The position numbers and the translations under genes were made by a program. Positions 7,932 to 16,256 of a stretch of DNA of 64,000 bases are shown one piece after another. Every line of letters begins with the position of its first letter. Within the stretch, counting starts at the first letter, position 1. The stretch spans positions 40,134 through 104,133 of the forward strand of contig JAFYKY010000001.1 of assembly GCA_017537345.1 (NCBI GenBank), in the 5' to 3' direction. Origin of the DNA: Clostridia bacterium (GTDB lineage: Bacteria > Bacillota > Clostridia > Oscillospirales > CAG-382). The notes below the pieces were generated by a model. It was not told the DNA's origin and ran no database searches. It saw only the letters and a program-made list of their open reading frames with translations.

Positions 7932-8411
7932 GTGGTAACAATCAAATTCTACTATAATAACAGAATTGTTTCCGGTGTTTTGTTGGGCAAATACCAACGT
8001 CCGCACGACGAAGTATATTCAGTTACAAAAAGATTTTTTTGGAAAACTCGAATTGTATACAAACATAAAACATTGAATACTCCTTTATACTTGCTTTTCA
8101 TTCCTTGGAGACACCAAGAAAAGGAGCTTGTAGAGATTGATGAAAAGTATATTATTAATCCCGAAGTTATCCAAATGGATGAAACGTGGATTAGCATCGA
8201 TAAATTTACAAGTGTAAAAAACGAGATGCTTGGCGATCATAGGTGGAGTGAAACTCTTGAAGTTAATAATTTCATAGGTTACAATTTTATATATGAGAAT
8301 AATGACTTTATGATAAATGTGTGCTTACATGAATGGTGGAAACCTTTGACAATTATATATCAGAATTTACCCCAATTATTAAATATGGATTTGGATAACA
8401 AAGAGGAATGA
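7932..8411 (+). CDS. Hypothetical 159-residue protein
   Basis: GTG start with AAGGAG 8 bases upstream; 28 bases after the frameshifted gene, so probably cotranscribed with it. No signal peptide or TM segment. The protein is rich in aromatic and charged residues (RFFWKTRIVYK, LYLLFIPWRHQ, CLHEWWKP) and looks like a compact alpha/beta cytoplasmic protein. No family is recognised. It ends 12 bases before a strong hairpin. The codon choice is more AT-rich than in neighbouring housekeeping genes, which fits accessory DNA. Confidence 0.65.
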   Translation: MVTIKFYYNNRIVSGVLLGKYQRPHDEVYSVTKRFFWKTRIVYKHKTLNTPLYLLFIPWRHQEKELVEIDEKYIINPEVIQMDETWISIDKFTSVKNEMLGDHRWSETLEVNNFIGYNFIYENNDFMINVCLHEWWKPLTIIYQNLPQLLNMDLDNKEE

Positions 8412-8422
8412 TATTAATACAA

Positions 8423-8456
8423 TAACCCCGACAGACTTCGAAAATCTGTCGGGGTT
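8423..8456. terminator. Bidirectional terminator between convergent genes
   Basis: AACCCCGACAGA/TCTGTCGGGGTT, 12-bp perfect stem with a 10-base loop, between the plus gene ending at 8411 and the minus gene ending at 8578. The following T-run is weak. Confidence 0.7.
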
Positions 8457-8492
8457 AATCTTTGCTTTCTGCGTATCAATTTTTTCTCTAAC

Positions 8493-8520
8493 GGACAGTC
8501 GAGGACGCCTGTCCCTACAA
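8493..8520. repeat. Short intergenic palindrome ending in CCCTACAA
   Basis: GGACAG...CTGTCC followed by CTACAA. It resembles the short palindromic intergenic repeats that end in CCCTACA and are scattered through many clostridial genomes; a related unit in the opposite orientation is at 50416-50441. The family assignment is from memory of such repeats, not from a search. Confidence 0.45.
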
Positions 8521-8577
8521 TACGACTTGCTAACTTCCTTATGAGAAGGACGGATTTGCGCTCCTCTTTTTGTTGTT

Positions 8578-9270
8578 TTACGGTGTTCTTGCCAATACTG
8601 CTTTTACAACCTGCTTAACGCCCGCTTCTCTTAATATATCCCCGCATTCGTCAATGGTGGATCCGGTGGTGGTAACATCGTCAACAAGCAGAACTCTGCG
8701 GTAATCGGCTGCTTCTTTTGCGGGAAAGAATGTGTTTTTTACGTTTTTTCTTCTTTCCACAGCGTCCAAAAGCTTTTGGTCGGTTCCACGCTTTTCACGT
8801 CGCACAAGCAGGGGCTTTAACGGAATTCCCAAGCCCTCCGCCACACCTGCGGCTATAAGCTTTGATTGGTCGCCGCCGTGAATTCTCACGTTTTTGGGGC
8901 TTCTGGGTACGTAGGTTACGCAATCAAATCCCACGCTCTTTTCCCGTTTAACCTTTTCCGCAAGCAGCTTTCCCAGAAAACGTGCGGTGCGTTTATCGGG
9001 ATTTTGTTTAAGGTTGAGTATTATCCGCTTTTCCCCTTTGGTGTGGTAGTAAAACAAAAATACGGTGTTTGAGCCTTTTTCGCAGGAACAGCTTTTTCTT
9101 TTACAACCGCATTCGGGACATTCCTTTACAAGGGAAACCTGAAAATCCTTAATACAATCCTTGCAAAAGGGAAGTGTGCTGTCTGCCGCTCTGTCCCCGC
9201 AGGAACAGCAAAAGGGGGCGAAGAACAGATCTGCAAGCCTATTTAGATTTCGTTCTGCGCTGCCTTTCAT
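8578..9270 (-). CDS. comFC: ComF-family phosphoribosyltransferase-like protein
   Basis: A 230-residue protein. A zinc-binding N-terminus with three CxxC-type pairs (CCSCG, CKDC, CPECGCKRKSC) is followed by a type I phosphoribosyltransferase domain with the PRPP loop VLLVDDVTTTGSTIDE near residues 190-205. ComFC takes part in natural transformation in Bacillus; many clostridial homologues have no proven role. ATG at 9270 is preceded by GGAG five bases away and overlaps the end of the upstream ttcA-like gene by 32 bases, so the two are cotranscribed; a TTG further up lacks a good site. Confidence 0.85.
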   Translation of the reverse strand: MKGSAERNLNRLADLFFAPFCCSCGDRAADSTLPFCKDCIKDFQVSLVKECPECGCKRKSCSCEKGSNTVFLFYYHTKGEKRIILNLKQNPDKRTARFLGKLLAEKVKREKSVGFDCVTYVPRSPKNVRIHGGDQSKLIAAGVAEGLGIPLKPLLVRREKRGTDQKLLDAVERRKNVKNTFFPAKEAADYRRVLLVDDVTTTGSTIDECGDILREAGVKQVVKAVLARTP

Positions 9271-9997
9271 GCACGCTCCAACCGTCCTTTCCGCTTCTTT
9301 CAAGGGCGCCGAATAATCGGGTCTTTAAGTGCCTGTCGTTTTTGGACATTTCCTCCAGCATTTTTTTGGTGTCCTCACGGCGTGTTGTTCCGTCCGCAGG
9401 GCAATACTTGGGGGAAACTTCAATTTTGTTTTTGTTTATAAAACCTATAATCTCTTTTTCGGGGCAGTAAATAAGGGGGCGTATGACCGTTACGCCGATA
9501 CGGTCAAGATACGTCACGGGTGAAAAACAGCCGAATCTGCCTTCAATAAACAGATTCATTATCATAGTTTCCACCGTATCGTCAAAATGGTGTCCCAACG
9601 CCACCTTATTGCAACCGAGCTCCTTTGCGGCGGTGTTAAGCGCTCCTCTGCGTAGGTTTGCGCAAAGGGAGCAGGGGAATTTTTCTTTCCTTATATTAAA
9701 TACTACCTCGTATATATCCGTGGGGATGATATGATGCTCTATCTCCAGATCTTTGCAAAGATTAGTTATGTTTGAAAGGTCTGCGCCGGGAAATCCCGCA
9801 TCAAGGGTAACGGCAATAATTTCGTATTTCTTTTCGTAAAACCGTTTAAGCTTTGCCAAAAAGCAAAGCAGAGCAAGTGAATCCTTGCCGCCGGAAACGC
9901 CAACAGCTATACGGTCCCCGTCCTCGATCATATTATAATCCGCGCAGGCGCGGCGGGTGTAACCCAGCATTTTTTGTATTCCGTCAAATTCAAGCAT
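9239..9997 (-). CDS. ttcA: TtcA-like tRNA thiolation enzyme (PP-loop ATPase)
   Basis: A 252-residue protein. The ATP-binding PP-loop GVSGGKDSLALL lies at about residues 33-44, the CSLCANLRRG pair at about 133-142, and a third candidate iron-sulfur ligand occurs in SPKYCPADGTTRR. This set matches TtcA-type enzymes, which use ATP and a [4Fe-4S] cluster to thiolate tRNA cytidine 32. Clostridia carry several TtcA/TtuA-like paralogues, so the exact tRNA position is uncertain. It is first gene of a two-gene operon with comFC, from the promoter at 10022-10050. Confidence 0.8.
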   Translation of the reverse strand: MLEFDGIQKMLGYTRRACADYNMIEDGDRIAVGVSGGKDSLALLCFLAKLKRFYEKKYEIIAVTLDAGFPGADLSNITNLCKDLEIEHHIIPTDIYEVVFNIRKEKFPCSLCANLRRGALNTAAKELGCNKVALGHHFDDTVETMIMNLFIEGRFGCFSPVTYLDRIGVTVIRPLIYCPEKEIIGFINKNKIEVSPKYCPADGTTRREDTKKMLEEMSKNDRHLKTRLFGALERSGKDGWSVHERQRRTKSK

Positions 9998-10021
9998 TAT
10001 TTTCCCAGCCTTTCAAATGGT

Positions 10022-10050
10022 ATTATACAATGGGTTTTAAATAAAATCAA
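10022..10050 (-). promoter_or_regulatory. Promoter of ttcA-comFC
   Basis: On the minus strand, TTGATT (10050-10045) and TATAAT (10027-10022) are separated by 17 bases, 25 bases upstream of the ATG at 9997. Confidence 0.7.
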
Positions 10051-10153
10051 CATAAAAGGCGCAAAAAAGCATTTTGCGTTTTACAAAATTAAAGAAAATT
10101 AAAGAAAAACGAAGAAAAAGTATAGAAAACTTAAAAAAATTACAAAAAACCTA

Positions 10154-10181
10154 TTGACATTTTATTTTTGCGTGGTATAAT
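10154..10181 (+). promoter_or_regulatory. Promoter of rplM-rpsI
   Basis: TTGACA at 10154-10159 and TATAAT at 10176-10181, 16-base spacer. Only about 40 bases separate it from the rplM start, and no clear L13-type leader structure is seen. Confidence 0.85.
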
Positions 10182-10226
10182 GGCAAGGCACGAAAAAAGA
10201 TAGTATAAAAACGGAGGAATTTTCTT

Positions 10227-10658
10227 ATGTCCACATTCATGCTCAGAACCGAAGATGTGAACCGCAAGTGGTATGTAATCGACGCCGCAGGCAAGACCCT
10301 CGGTAAGGTTGCTGTTACCGCTGCTACCATCCTTAACGGTAAGCATAAGCCCGAATACACCCCTCACGTTGATTGCGGCGATTGCGTAATCGTTATCAAC
10401 GCAGAGAAGGTTGTTCTCACCGGCAAAAAACTCGAACAGAAGACCTATTATCATCACAGCGGCTACGTAGGCGGTCTCAAGGCTGTTAAGTACAGCACTC
10501 TTATGAGAACCAAGCCCGAAATGGCAGTATCCCTTGCAGTTAAGGGTATGCTTCCCAAGAACAAGCTGGGTGACGCATCCTTTGCTCGCCTCAGAGTATA
10601 CAAGGGCGCAGAACACGAACAGCAGGCTCAGCAGCCTATCGTTGTTGAAGTAAAGTAA
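10227..10658 (+). CDS. rplM: 50S ribosomal protein L13
   Basis: A 143-residue protein of normal length. Signature segments include [15 protein letters not shown] at the N-terminus, [18 protein letters not shown], the [10 protein letters not shown] stretch and [21 protein letters not shown]13 is an early-assembling protein of the large subunit. ATG at 10227 has GGAGGAATT upstream. It is followed after 16 bases by rpsI, the near-universal rplM-rpsI pair. Codon choice is strongly biased, as expected for high expression. Confidence 0.98.
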   Translation: MSTFMLRTEDVNRKWYVIDAAGKTLGKVAVTAATILNGKHKPEYTPHVDCGDCVIVINAEKVVLTGKKLEQKTYYHHSGYVGGLKAVKYSTLMRTKPEMAVSLAVKGMLPKNKLGDASFARLRVYKGAEHEQQAQQPIVVEVK

Positions 10659-10674
10659 TAGGAGGAGCAAAACA

Positions 10675-11082
10675 ATGACTTATACACCCGCAAAACCCTA
10701 TTTCTACGGCACCGGCAGAAGAAAGTCCAGTGTTGCAAGAGTACGTATCGTTCCCGGTACCGGCGTTATCACCGTTAACGGCAGAGATATAGACGATTAT
10801 TTCGGTCTTGAAACCCTTAAGCTGGTAGTTCGTCAGCCTTTCAACGTTACCAATACCCTCGGTAAGTTCGACGTTATCTGCAAAGTTAACGGCGGCGGTA
10901 TTTCCGGTCAGGCAGGCGCAGTAAGACACGGCATCGCTCGCGCTCTTACTCAGGCAGATGAAGCTGCATACCGTCCTTCTCTTAAGAAGGCAGGCCTTCT
11001 CACTCGTGACCCTCGTATGAAGGAAAGAAAGAAGTACGGCTTGAAGGCAGCTCGTCGCGCAAGCCAGTTCTCCAAGAGATAA
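10675..11082 (+). CDS. rpsI: 30S ribosomal protein S9
   Basis: A 135-residue protein. It carries [14 protein letters not shown] near the N-terminus, the [19 protein letters not shown] segment and the basic tail [17 protein letters not shown] that reaches the P-site tRNA. ATG at 10675 follows AGGAGGAGCAAAACA. Second gene of the rplM-rpsI operon, closed by a strong terminator. Confidence 0.98.
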   Translation: MTYTPAKPYFYGTGRRKSSVARVRIVPGTGVITVNGRDIDDYFGLETLKLVVRQPFNVTNTLGKFDVICKVNGGGISGQAGAVRHGIARALTQADEAAYRPSLKKAGLLTRDPRMKERKKYGLKAARRASQFSKR

Positions 11083-11105
11083 TCTGTATTATTTCAAAGA
11101 TTACA

Positions 11106-11139
11106 AAAACCCCGAAACCATCACGGTTTTCGGGGTTTT
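11106..11139 (+). terminator. Terminator of rplM-rpsI
   Basis: AAAACCCCGAAACC/GGTTTTCGGGGTTTT stem with a 5-base loop, then TCTTT. Confidence 0.9.
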
Positions 11140-11189
11140 CTTTATGCCTTGTGTTTCGCTTTGGTGCAAACTTGGTGTAAATTATTTTT

Positions 11190-11227
11190 AAAGGACTATG
11201 ACATTTCGTGTGTCATAGTCCTTTTTT
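11190..11227. terminator. Bidirectional hairpin before the DUF4303-like gene end
   Basis: AAAGGACTATGACA/TGTCATAGTCCTTT perfect 14-bp stem, flanked by A- and T-runs. It can terminate the minus-strand gene that ends at 11246. Confidence 0.8.
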
Positions 11228-11245
11228 GTATTTTGATTATAAAAT

Positions 11246-11836
11246 TTAAATTGCTCCCATTTTTTTCATAGCGTTGATATATGTATCTGCCTCTCCGTTA
11301 GGGTTGGCTTTTTGAGTAGCTTCAATATCATACCAAGCACATTCAAGTCCATGAATTATAATCGGGAGTGGTTTTTTGAATTGTTTTGCAACAAAACCCT
11401 CATCTTGCAATTTCTTTGCAACATTGGCGGCAATTCCAATTAATTCATAATGACCAACAGGACCTTTGCCGATGTAATTGTATTCTTTATCATACATATT
11501 ATCCATATCTTCATAACCGATATTTTCAATACCTTGCTCTGCATACCATTTATACAAAGCTTCGGTACATTCATCAGGTTCGTCAATATCAATTATGCTT
11601 GTTTCGTCTTGTCTCCAAAAAGCATAGTTCCATCTTTCTTCGTCGAGTGGACTCGCCCCCTCACAATCTGACTCGGTATTATAACTAATAGCCCAAGTTG
11701 ATACGTTGGTGAAGTTCTTAAACTTGTATGCCTCATTAGAATAAACGAAAAAGGAAATAGCATAAATGCCGTCCTCGTTCCAATTTGATATTTCAGATTT
11801 GACCTTGTCATACAGCATTTTTTCAATATCGATCAT
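11246..11836 (-). CDS. DUF4303-like protein
   Basis: A 196-residue acidic cytoplasmic protein. The pattern of an N-terminal helix, IYAISFFVYSNEAYKF, then ERWNYAFWRQDE and a later helical half resembles DUF4303 proteins, some of which sit in toxin/immunity neighbourhoods. This assignment is from the look of the sequence and should be read as likely rather than proven. It is a single gene; no toxin gene is adjacent. The leader has AGAGGTTATAGT before the ATG. Confidence 0.6.
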   Translation of the reverse strand: MIDIEKMLYDKVKSEISNWNEDGIYAISFFVYSNEAYKFKNFTNVSTWAISYNTESDCEGASPLDEERWNYAFWRQDETSIIDIDEPDECTEALYKWYAEQGIENIGYEDMDNMYDKEYNYIGKGPVGHYELIGIAANVAKKLQDEGFVAKQFKKPLPIIIHGLECAWYDIEATQKANPNGEADTYINAMKKMGAI

Positions 11837-11876
11837 ACTATAACCTCTCTATGCAAGTATTAAAACGGTGATTTGT

Positions 11877-12143
11877 TTAATGCTTTTCGCTGTCTTTAAC
11901 CTCTTTTATATTGTATGTTTTACCGCATTTATTACACCTGAATGCGGTTTTTATAAATTTCACGTTGCCGGTATAAAAGCCGTCGCCGTTTGAAAAATCA
12001 TAGTTTTTTGCTTCTTCGGAATCGGAGTTAACCACCGTTTCTGTTTTTATCTTTTCTAATCTCTCGTTACAATATGGGCAATAATGCTTTTTAAGAGTGA
12101 AAATAAGATCATCGTTTTCTCGTTTTACAGCGTGTATTTTCAC
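11877..12143 (-). CDS. Small zinc-ribbon protein
   Basis: An 88-residue protein with two CxxC knuckles, YCPYCNERL near residue 22 and CNKCGKTYNI near residue 70, forming one four-cysteine zinc site. Between them is a polar loop containing VVNSDSEEAKNYDFSNGDG. It starts at GTG (12143), which has AAAGGAGTG 7 bases upstream; longer in-frame readings lack a site and overlap the divergent promoter at 12214. Function unknown; such proteins often bind nucleic acid or a partner. Confidence 0.7.
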   Translation of the reverse strand: MKIHAVKRENDDLIFTLKKHYCPYCNERLEKIKTETVVNSDSEEAKNYDFSNGDGFYTGNVKFIKTAFRCNKCGKTYNIKEVKDSEKH

Positions 12144-12213
12144 AGCAATCACTCCTTTCGTAGTTTCATTATAACACGGAAAAACGGACTTTTCAACATC
12201 TTTAAGGAGCCTA

Positions 12214-12242
12214 TTTACATTTAAACATATTTGTGATATAAT
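12214..12242 (+). promoter_or_regulatory. Promoter, TTTACA-17-TATAAT
   Basis: TTTACA (12214-12219) and a perfect TATAAT (12237-12242), 17-base spacer, 32 bases before the lipoprotein gene at 12274. Confidence 0.8.
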
Positions 12243-12273
12243 GTGGATAGAAAAAACGAAAGGAGAATTCCCT

Positions 12274-12714
12274 ATGAAAAGATTTATTGGTTTTTCTTTA
12301 GTTACGCTGGTTCTGATCTGCTGTCTGGCATCCTGTAATTTTACCCAGAGCTTGTCAGGCGATCTGGTTAAAGAATCGGAGGCTGCTCCCAAGGTAGAGG
12401 AAATGCTTACCGCACTTGCGGAAAACCGCATAGCAGACGCCAAAGGGCTTATGCATTCCAATAAAGCGGAAAACGCAGACACCGCTCTTTCTCAAATGAG
12501 CGAATATCTGAACGGCAGAAAAGCAGAATCCATAGCGGTAACCGGTATCAACGTAAATACCTCCTCGGGTGCATCCGGTAAAACCAGACAGGAGACTGCC
12601 AGTTATCAGGTCGTACTTTCGGACGGCGACGTTATTTATCTCAGCGTAGTCTACCTTTCCGATAACGACAGCACGGGGTTTATCTCCTTCCAATTGGTTT
12701 TGGGTATAGTTTAA
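12274..12714 (+). CDS. Small secreted lipoprotein
   Basis: A 146-residue lipoprotein. The signal peptide ends in the lipobox LASC (Cys near residue 19). The mature part has a helical stretch (VEEMLTALAENRIADAKGLM) followed by a beta-rich half, the layout of small NTF2/DUF4878-like lipoproteins; the fold is inferred only by pattern. ATG at 12274 follows AAAGGAG; an ATG 33 bases upstream lies on the -10 box. No functional partner is evident. Confidence 0.75.
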   Translation: MKRFIGFSLVTLVLICCLASCNFTQSLSGDLVKESEAAPKVEEMLTALAENRIADAKGLMHSNKAENADTALSQMSEYLNGRKAESIAVTGINVNTSSGASGKTRQETASYQVVLSDGDVIYLSVVYLSDNDSTGFISFQLVLGIV

Positions 12715-12781
12715 AAAACTTTGTGTTTAAAAAACGGCAAAAAGCTTGATCCATAAATCCGAATTTAACGGAGGTGTTTTT

Positions 12782-13111
12782 ATGAGCAAAAAAGTGTGGT
12801 CGATTATACTTTTGTGTATAATATGCATTTCGTTTGTTTGCGAGGTTGGGCTGGTTGTCGGTTGCCACGTATCGTTAAATGCATTCGAAAGTCGTGGCGA
12901 TGATATAGCTATGTTGGGAGTATTCGCGTATTTATACCTCGGAACTATCATTATAGGCGGGTTTATCGCCTCTGTCGGCTTTTTCTGCTCGCTTGTGAAT
13001 ATAAAAATAGCCCCGAACACCGCTTTGAAAAATATTTCCATAGTGTCTGTGTGCGTCTGGTCCGTAATATTCCTTTTGCCTATATGCGAAGTGGCTTTAA
13101 ATCTTCTGTAA
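12782..13111 (+). CDS. Small membrane protein, three TM helices
   Basis: A 109-residue protein with three hydrophobic segments at about residues 6-27, 42-66 and 83-105 and short polar loops. No family recognised. ATG at 12782 follows GGAGGTG. It lies 67 bases downstream of the lipoprotein gene without a clear terminator between them, so the two may share a transcript. Confidence 0.65.
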   Translation: MSKKVWSIILLCIICISFVCEVGLVVGCHVSLNAFESRGDDIAMLGVFAYLYLGTIIIGGFIASVGFFCSLVNIKIAPNTALKNISIVSVCVWSVIFLLPICEVALNLL

Positions 13112-13236
13112 AAACATTTATTTTGCGATATACCAAGATATTTTATATTTTTTAAATTTTTTTGTTTTTCTTGAAACCAAACGCCTTTTTTGACGGTATT
13201 ATATATAGACGAGTAAAACCGAAAGGAGTATGTTTT

Positions 13237-14262
13237 ATGAAAAAGTATATTTGCATCTTTCTTTCTCTTTTGATGTGCCTTGGCGTTCTTTACGGTTGTG
13301 AAGAAGAAAAGAGCAACAATTCGGATACCTCTGTGCAAAGCGAAGCAAGTGATGTTTCTTCGATCCCCGAAGAAAGCGTTGTTCCCGAAGAAAGCCTTAT
13401 TCCCGAAGAAAATTCACAGGTTCTTGAAGAACTGCCGCCCTTGCCCGATGGAGTGGAAATTGTTGAGTTTGAAGAGGAACAGTACGTATACGGCGCGATT
13501 ACCGAAAAATGGTCAAATGCCCTTACGTTGAAATTGGATACACCCGCTAAGGTAAATGAGTGGGGCGAATACGTTTATATTCTTACGGATAAAGCCGATG
13601 AATGGTGCGTGGGCGATGAAATAGATGTGCGCTTCACATCGGCGTGCCGTCCTGCGGATACCGAACAATATGTCCGTATCATTGCCGATGAGGTTATGCC
13701 GCTTTTGTTGGCGGCTAAACCCATTATATACTTATACCCTCAAACGCCCACGGTTTGCTCCGTTAAGCTTACTTTGAACGGCGCTTTGACCTGCACGTAT
13801 CCCGATTACGAAAATGGCTGGGATAATTTTACCGCGTATCCCGATGGAACCCTTATTTTCCCCGACGGCAAGGAATATTACGCCTTGTACTGGGAGGGTG
13901 TTCAGCACGGAAATTGGGATTTTTCCAAAGGCTTTTGTGTCCGCGGGGAAGATACCGCTTCATTTTTGGAGTGGGCGCTTGCAGCCCAAGGCCTTACCCC
14001 CCGTGAAGCCAACGAGTTTATCGTCTACTGGCTGCCCCGTATGCAGGGAAACGAATATAACGTAATCTCATTCCAGACCGATGCATATACGGATGGCGCG
14101 GTTTTGGATATTTCCCCTGCGCCGGATAGCCTGCTCCGCGTGTTTATGACGTACTACGCTTCCGATGCGTACGTGGATATCCCGCCCCAGGAGTTTGCCT
14201 CCTTTATACGCCAAGGCTTTACCGTGGTTGAATGGGGCGGAAGCGAAGTAATAAAACCTTAA
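13237..14262 (+). CDS. Lipoprotein with acidic linker and conserved C-terminal surface domain
   Basis: A 341-residue lipoprotein. Lipobox LYGC (Cys near residue 22). Then a Ser/Glu-rich spacer with three near-repeats of PEES (PEESVV, PEESLI, PEENS), a small beta domain, and from about residue 165 a domain beginning KPIIYLYPQTPTVCSVKL, with the aromatic-rich WEGVQHGNWDFSKGF and YWLPRMQGNEYNVISF. Domains starting KP(V/I)IYLYP recur in many clostridial secreted proteins without a known role. ATG at 13237 follows AAAGGAGT. A terminator follows at 14275. Confidence 0.8.
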   Translation: MKKYICIFLSLLMCLGVLYGCEEEKSNNSDTSVQSEASDVSSIPEESVVPEESLIPEENSQVLEELPPLPDGVEIVEFEEEQYVYGAITEKWSNALTLKLDTPAKVNEWGEYVYILTDKADEWCVGDEIDVRFTSACRPADTEQYVRIIADEVMPLLLAAKPIIYLYPQTPTVCSVKLTLNGALTCTYPDYENGWDNFTAYPDGTLIFPDGKEYYALYWEGVQHGNWDFSKGFCVRGEDTASFLEWALAAQGLTPREANEFIVYWLPRMQGNEYNVISFQTDAYTDGAVLDISPAPDSLLRVFMTYYASDAYVDIPPQEFASFIRQGFTVVEWGGSEVIKP

Positions 14263-14274
14263 AATTTAAATCCA

Positions 14275-14307
14275 AAGCACTCACTTTCGTGGGTGCTTGA
14301 ATTTTTT
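14275..14307 (+). terminator. Terminator
   Basis: AAGCACTCAC/GTGGGTGCTT stem with a 4-base loop, then GAATTTTTT. Confidence 0.8.
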
Positions 14308-14350
14308 GCGCCGCTATGTTATAATCCCTTTTACGAAAGGAAGTGTTGAT

Positions 14351-14863
14351 ATGATAATCCTTATCTCCGGTGCCTCCCACGCAGGCAAGACCGCCCTTGC
14401 ACAAAGACTTTTGGAAAAATACAAATATCCGTATCTTTCTATAGATCATCTCAAAATGGGGCTTATACGAAGCGGACAGACCTCACTCACACCCGAGGAT
14501 GATGATGAGCTTACCGAATATCTCTGGCCCATTGTAAGAGAAATGATCAAAACCGCTATCGAAAACAAGCAGAATTTAATTGTTGAGGGATGCTATATCC
14601 CCTTTGGCTTTGAAAAGGATTTCACTCCCGAATATCTGGAAAACATAAAGCATTTTTGTATTGTTTTCAGCCGGTCGTACATTAAAAACCACTTTGACGA
14701 TATAAAAAAATACGCAAGCGTTATCGAAGACCGCTTAGACGACAGCTGGTGCACCCTTGAAAGCACCCTGGCGGACAACGCAAAGCTGCTTTTGCTTGCA
14801 CAGAAACACGGTGCAAATTATATACTTATAGACGATAAGTACGAAATAAATATAGAAATATAG
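14351..14863 (+). CDS. P-loop nucleotide kinase-like ATPase
   Basis: A 170-residue protein with Walker A GASHAGKTAL at residues 7-16, a conserved YLSIDHLKMGLIRSG stretch and the strand NLIVEGCYIPF before a Walker B-like position. The size and motif order fit the adenylate kinase/uridine kinase-like P-loop group with an unknown substrate (small-molecule kinase of the AAA_33 kind). ATG at 14351 has AAAGGAAGTG upstream. It lies 20 bases upstream of the ybaK-like gene, so the two are probably one operon. Confidence 0.75.
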   Translation: MIILISGASHAGKTALAQRLLEKYKYPYLSIDHLKMGLIRSGQTSLTPEDDDELTEYLWPIVREMIKTAIENKQNLIVEGCYIPFGFEKDFTPEYLENIKHFCIVFSRSYIKNHFDDIKKYASVIEDRLDDSWCTLESTLADNAKLLLLAQKHGANYILIDDKYEINIEI

Positions 14864-14883
14864 TTTTTGGAGGAAGTGAAAAA

Positions 14884-15354
14884 ATGTCTGTTGAAAAGGC
14901 GACCTCCCATCTTAAAGAGTTTGGGTTTGAGGATAAAATAATGCTGTTTGACGTTTCCTCCGCCACGGTGGCGGATGCGGCAAAAGCTATCGGCTGTAAA
15001 GAAGCGGAAATCGCAAAATCGCTTTCTTTTTTGATAGATGAAAAACCGGTGCTGGTTGTCGCCGCAGGGGACGGCAAGATAGACAACGGCAAATTTAAAG
15101 CCGCTTTCCACACCAAAGCGAAAATGCTTCCCTTCGAATCCGTAGAGCCTCTTATCGGCCACGGGGTAGGGGGAGTGTGTCCCTTTGGCGTAAACGAAGG
15201 CGTGCAGGTGTATCTGGACGTATCTTTAAAGCGGTTTGATATAGTTTACCCCGCCTGCGGAAACGCCGCCAGCGCGGTAAAATTAACCTTGGAAGAATTG
15301 GAAAAAGCATCTCTTTTTACCGCTTGGGTGGACGTTTGCAAGACCGCAGAATAG
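14884..15354 (+). CDS. YbaK/EbsC-family aminoacyl-tRNA deacylase
   Basis: A 156-residue protein matching the YbaK/ProX editing fold: AKSLSFLIDEKPVLVVAAGD, then KMLPFESVEPLIGHGVGGVCPFGV with the glycine-rich loop that binds the aminoacyl-adenosine, and a C-terminal helix. Family members remove wrongly attached amino acids (for example Cys or Ala) from tRNA in trans. ATG at 14884 follows TGGAGGAAG. Which mischarged tRNA it edits cannot be read from the sequence. Confidence 0.88.
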   Translation: MSVEKATSHLKEFGFEDKIMLFDVSSATVADAAKAIGCKEAEIAKSLSFLIDEKPVLVVAAGDGKIDNGKFKAAFHTKAKMLPFESVEPLIGHGVGGVCPFGVNEGVQVYLDVSLKRFDIVYPACGNAASAVKLTLEELEKASLFTAWVDVCKTAE

Positions 15355-15425
15355 GTAAGTGATGTATTTTTGGTGAAAAATTATTCAAAAAGATGAAAAA
15401 TATCCAACTTTGTGTATAAAACTAC

Positions 15426-15453
15426 TTGATTTCTAAAAAAAAGAGAGTATACT
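15426..15453 (+). promoter_or_regulatory. Promoter of the amino acid ABC operon
   Basis: TTGATT (15426-15431) and TATACT (15448-15453), 16-base spacer, 40 bases before the substrate-binding protein gene. Confidence 0.7.
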
Positions 15454-15492
15454 ATATAAACAACAAATTTTATTTTTATGGAGGAAACAACA

Positions 15493-16251
15493 ATGAAAAA
15501 GATTTTGGCACTCATTCTTTGCGCAGTTATGGTATTTGCTTTTGCAGGATGTGCATCTTACAGATCTTATGATGAGATAAAAGAAGACGGTAAGCTGGTT
15601 GTTGCTACCAACGCCGCTTTTGCACCCTACGAATTCGTAGACGATAACGGCGAATACGCAGGCATCGATATCGAGATCGCTCAGGCTGTTGGTGAATATC
15701 TTGGCCTTGAAGTAGTTATTCAGGATATCAATTTTGACGCTATCATCACTTCCGTTAACAGCGGTAAGGCTGACCTCGGTATTGCAGGTATGACCGTTAC
15801 CGCGGAAAGACTTAAGTCCGTTGAATTTTCCGATACTTACGCAACCGGTAAGCAGGTTATAATCACCGCTTCCGATTCCGGCATTAAGGGCGTTGCAGAC
15901 CTTGCAGGCAAGAAGGTTGGCGTACAGACCGGCACCACCGGCGATATCTACGCTTCCGATGACGATACTATCGGCGAAGTTGTTCAGTACACCACCGGTA
16001 CCGAAGCTGTTCTCGCTCTTTCCCAGAACAAGGTAGACGCAGTTATTATCGATAACGAGCCTGCAAAGAAGTATATCGAAAAGTACGATAATCTTATCAT
16101 CATCGACGAAGAGTATACCTACGAAGAATACGCAATGTGCTTCGCAAAGGGTAATACCGAGCTCGTTGCAAAGGTTAACGAAGCTCTCGCCGCACTCAAG
16201 GCAGACGGCACTCTCAAGGCTATTATTGATAAGTACATCAACGAAAAATAA
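15493..16251 (+). CDS. Polar amino acid ABC transporter, substrate-binding lipoprotein
   Basis: A 252-residue lipoprotein with lipobox FAGC (Cys near residue 20) and a complete SBP family 3 domain: LVVATNAAFAPYEFVD, GIDIEIAQAVGEYLG, the signature DLGIAGMTVTAERLKSVEFS and GKKVGVQTGTTGD. It should capture an amino acid outside the membrane; the acidic or basic preference cannot be read with confidence. ATG at 15493 follows GGAGG; the ATG 15 bases upstream contains the binding site itself. First gene of a three-gene transporter operon. Confidence 0.95.
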   Translation: MKKILALILCAVMVFAFAGCASYRSYDEIKEDGKLVVATNAAFAPYEFVDDNGEYAGIDIEIAQAVGEYLGLEVVIQDINFDAIITSVNSGKADLGIAGMTVTAERLKSVEFSDTYATGKQVIITASDSGIKGVADLAGKKVGVQTGTTGDIYASDDDTIGEVVQYTTGTEAVLALSQNKVDAVIIDNEPAKKYIEKYDNLIIIDEEYTYEEYAMCFAKGNTELVAKVNEALAALKADGTLKAIIDKYINEK

Positions 16252-16256
16252 TTAAA

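Noticed and set aside
10182..10226. L13 autoregulatory leader before rplM
   Set aside because: Only about 40 bases lie between promoter and gene and no paired structure is seen.
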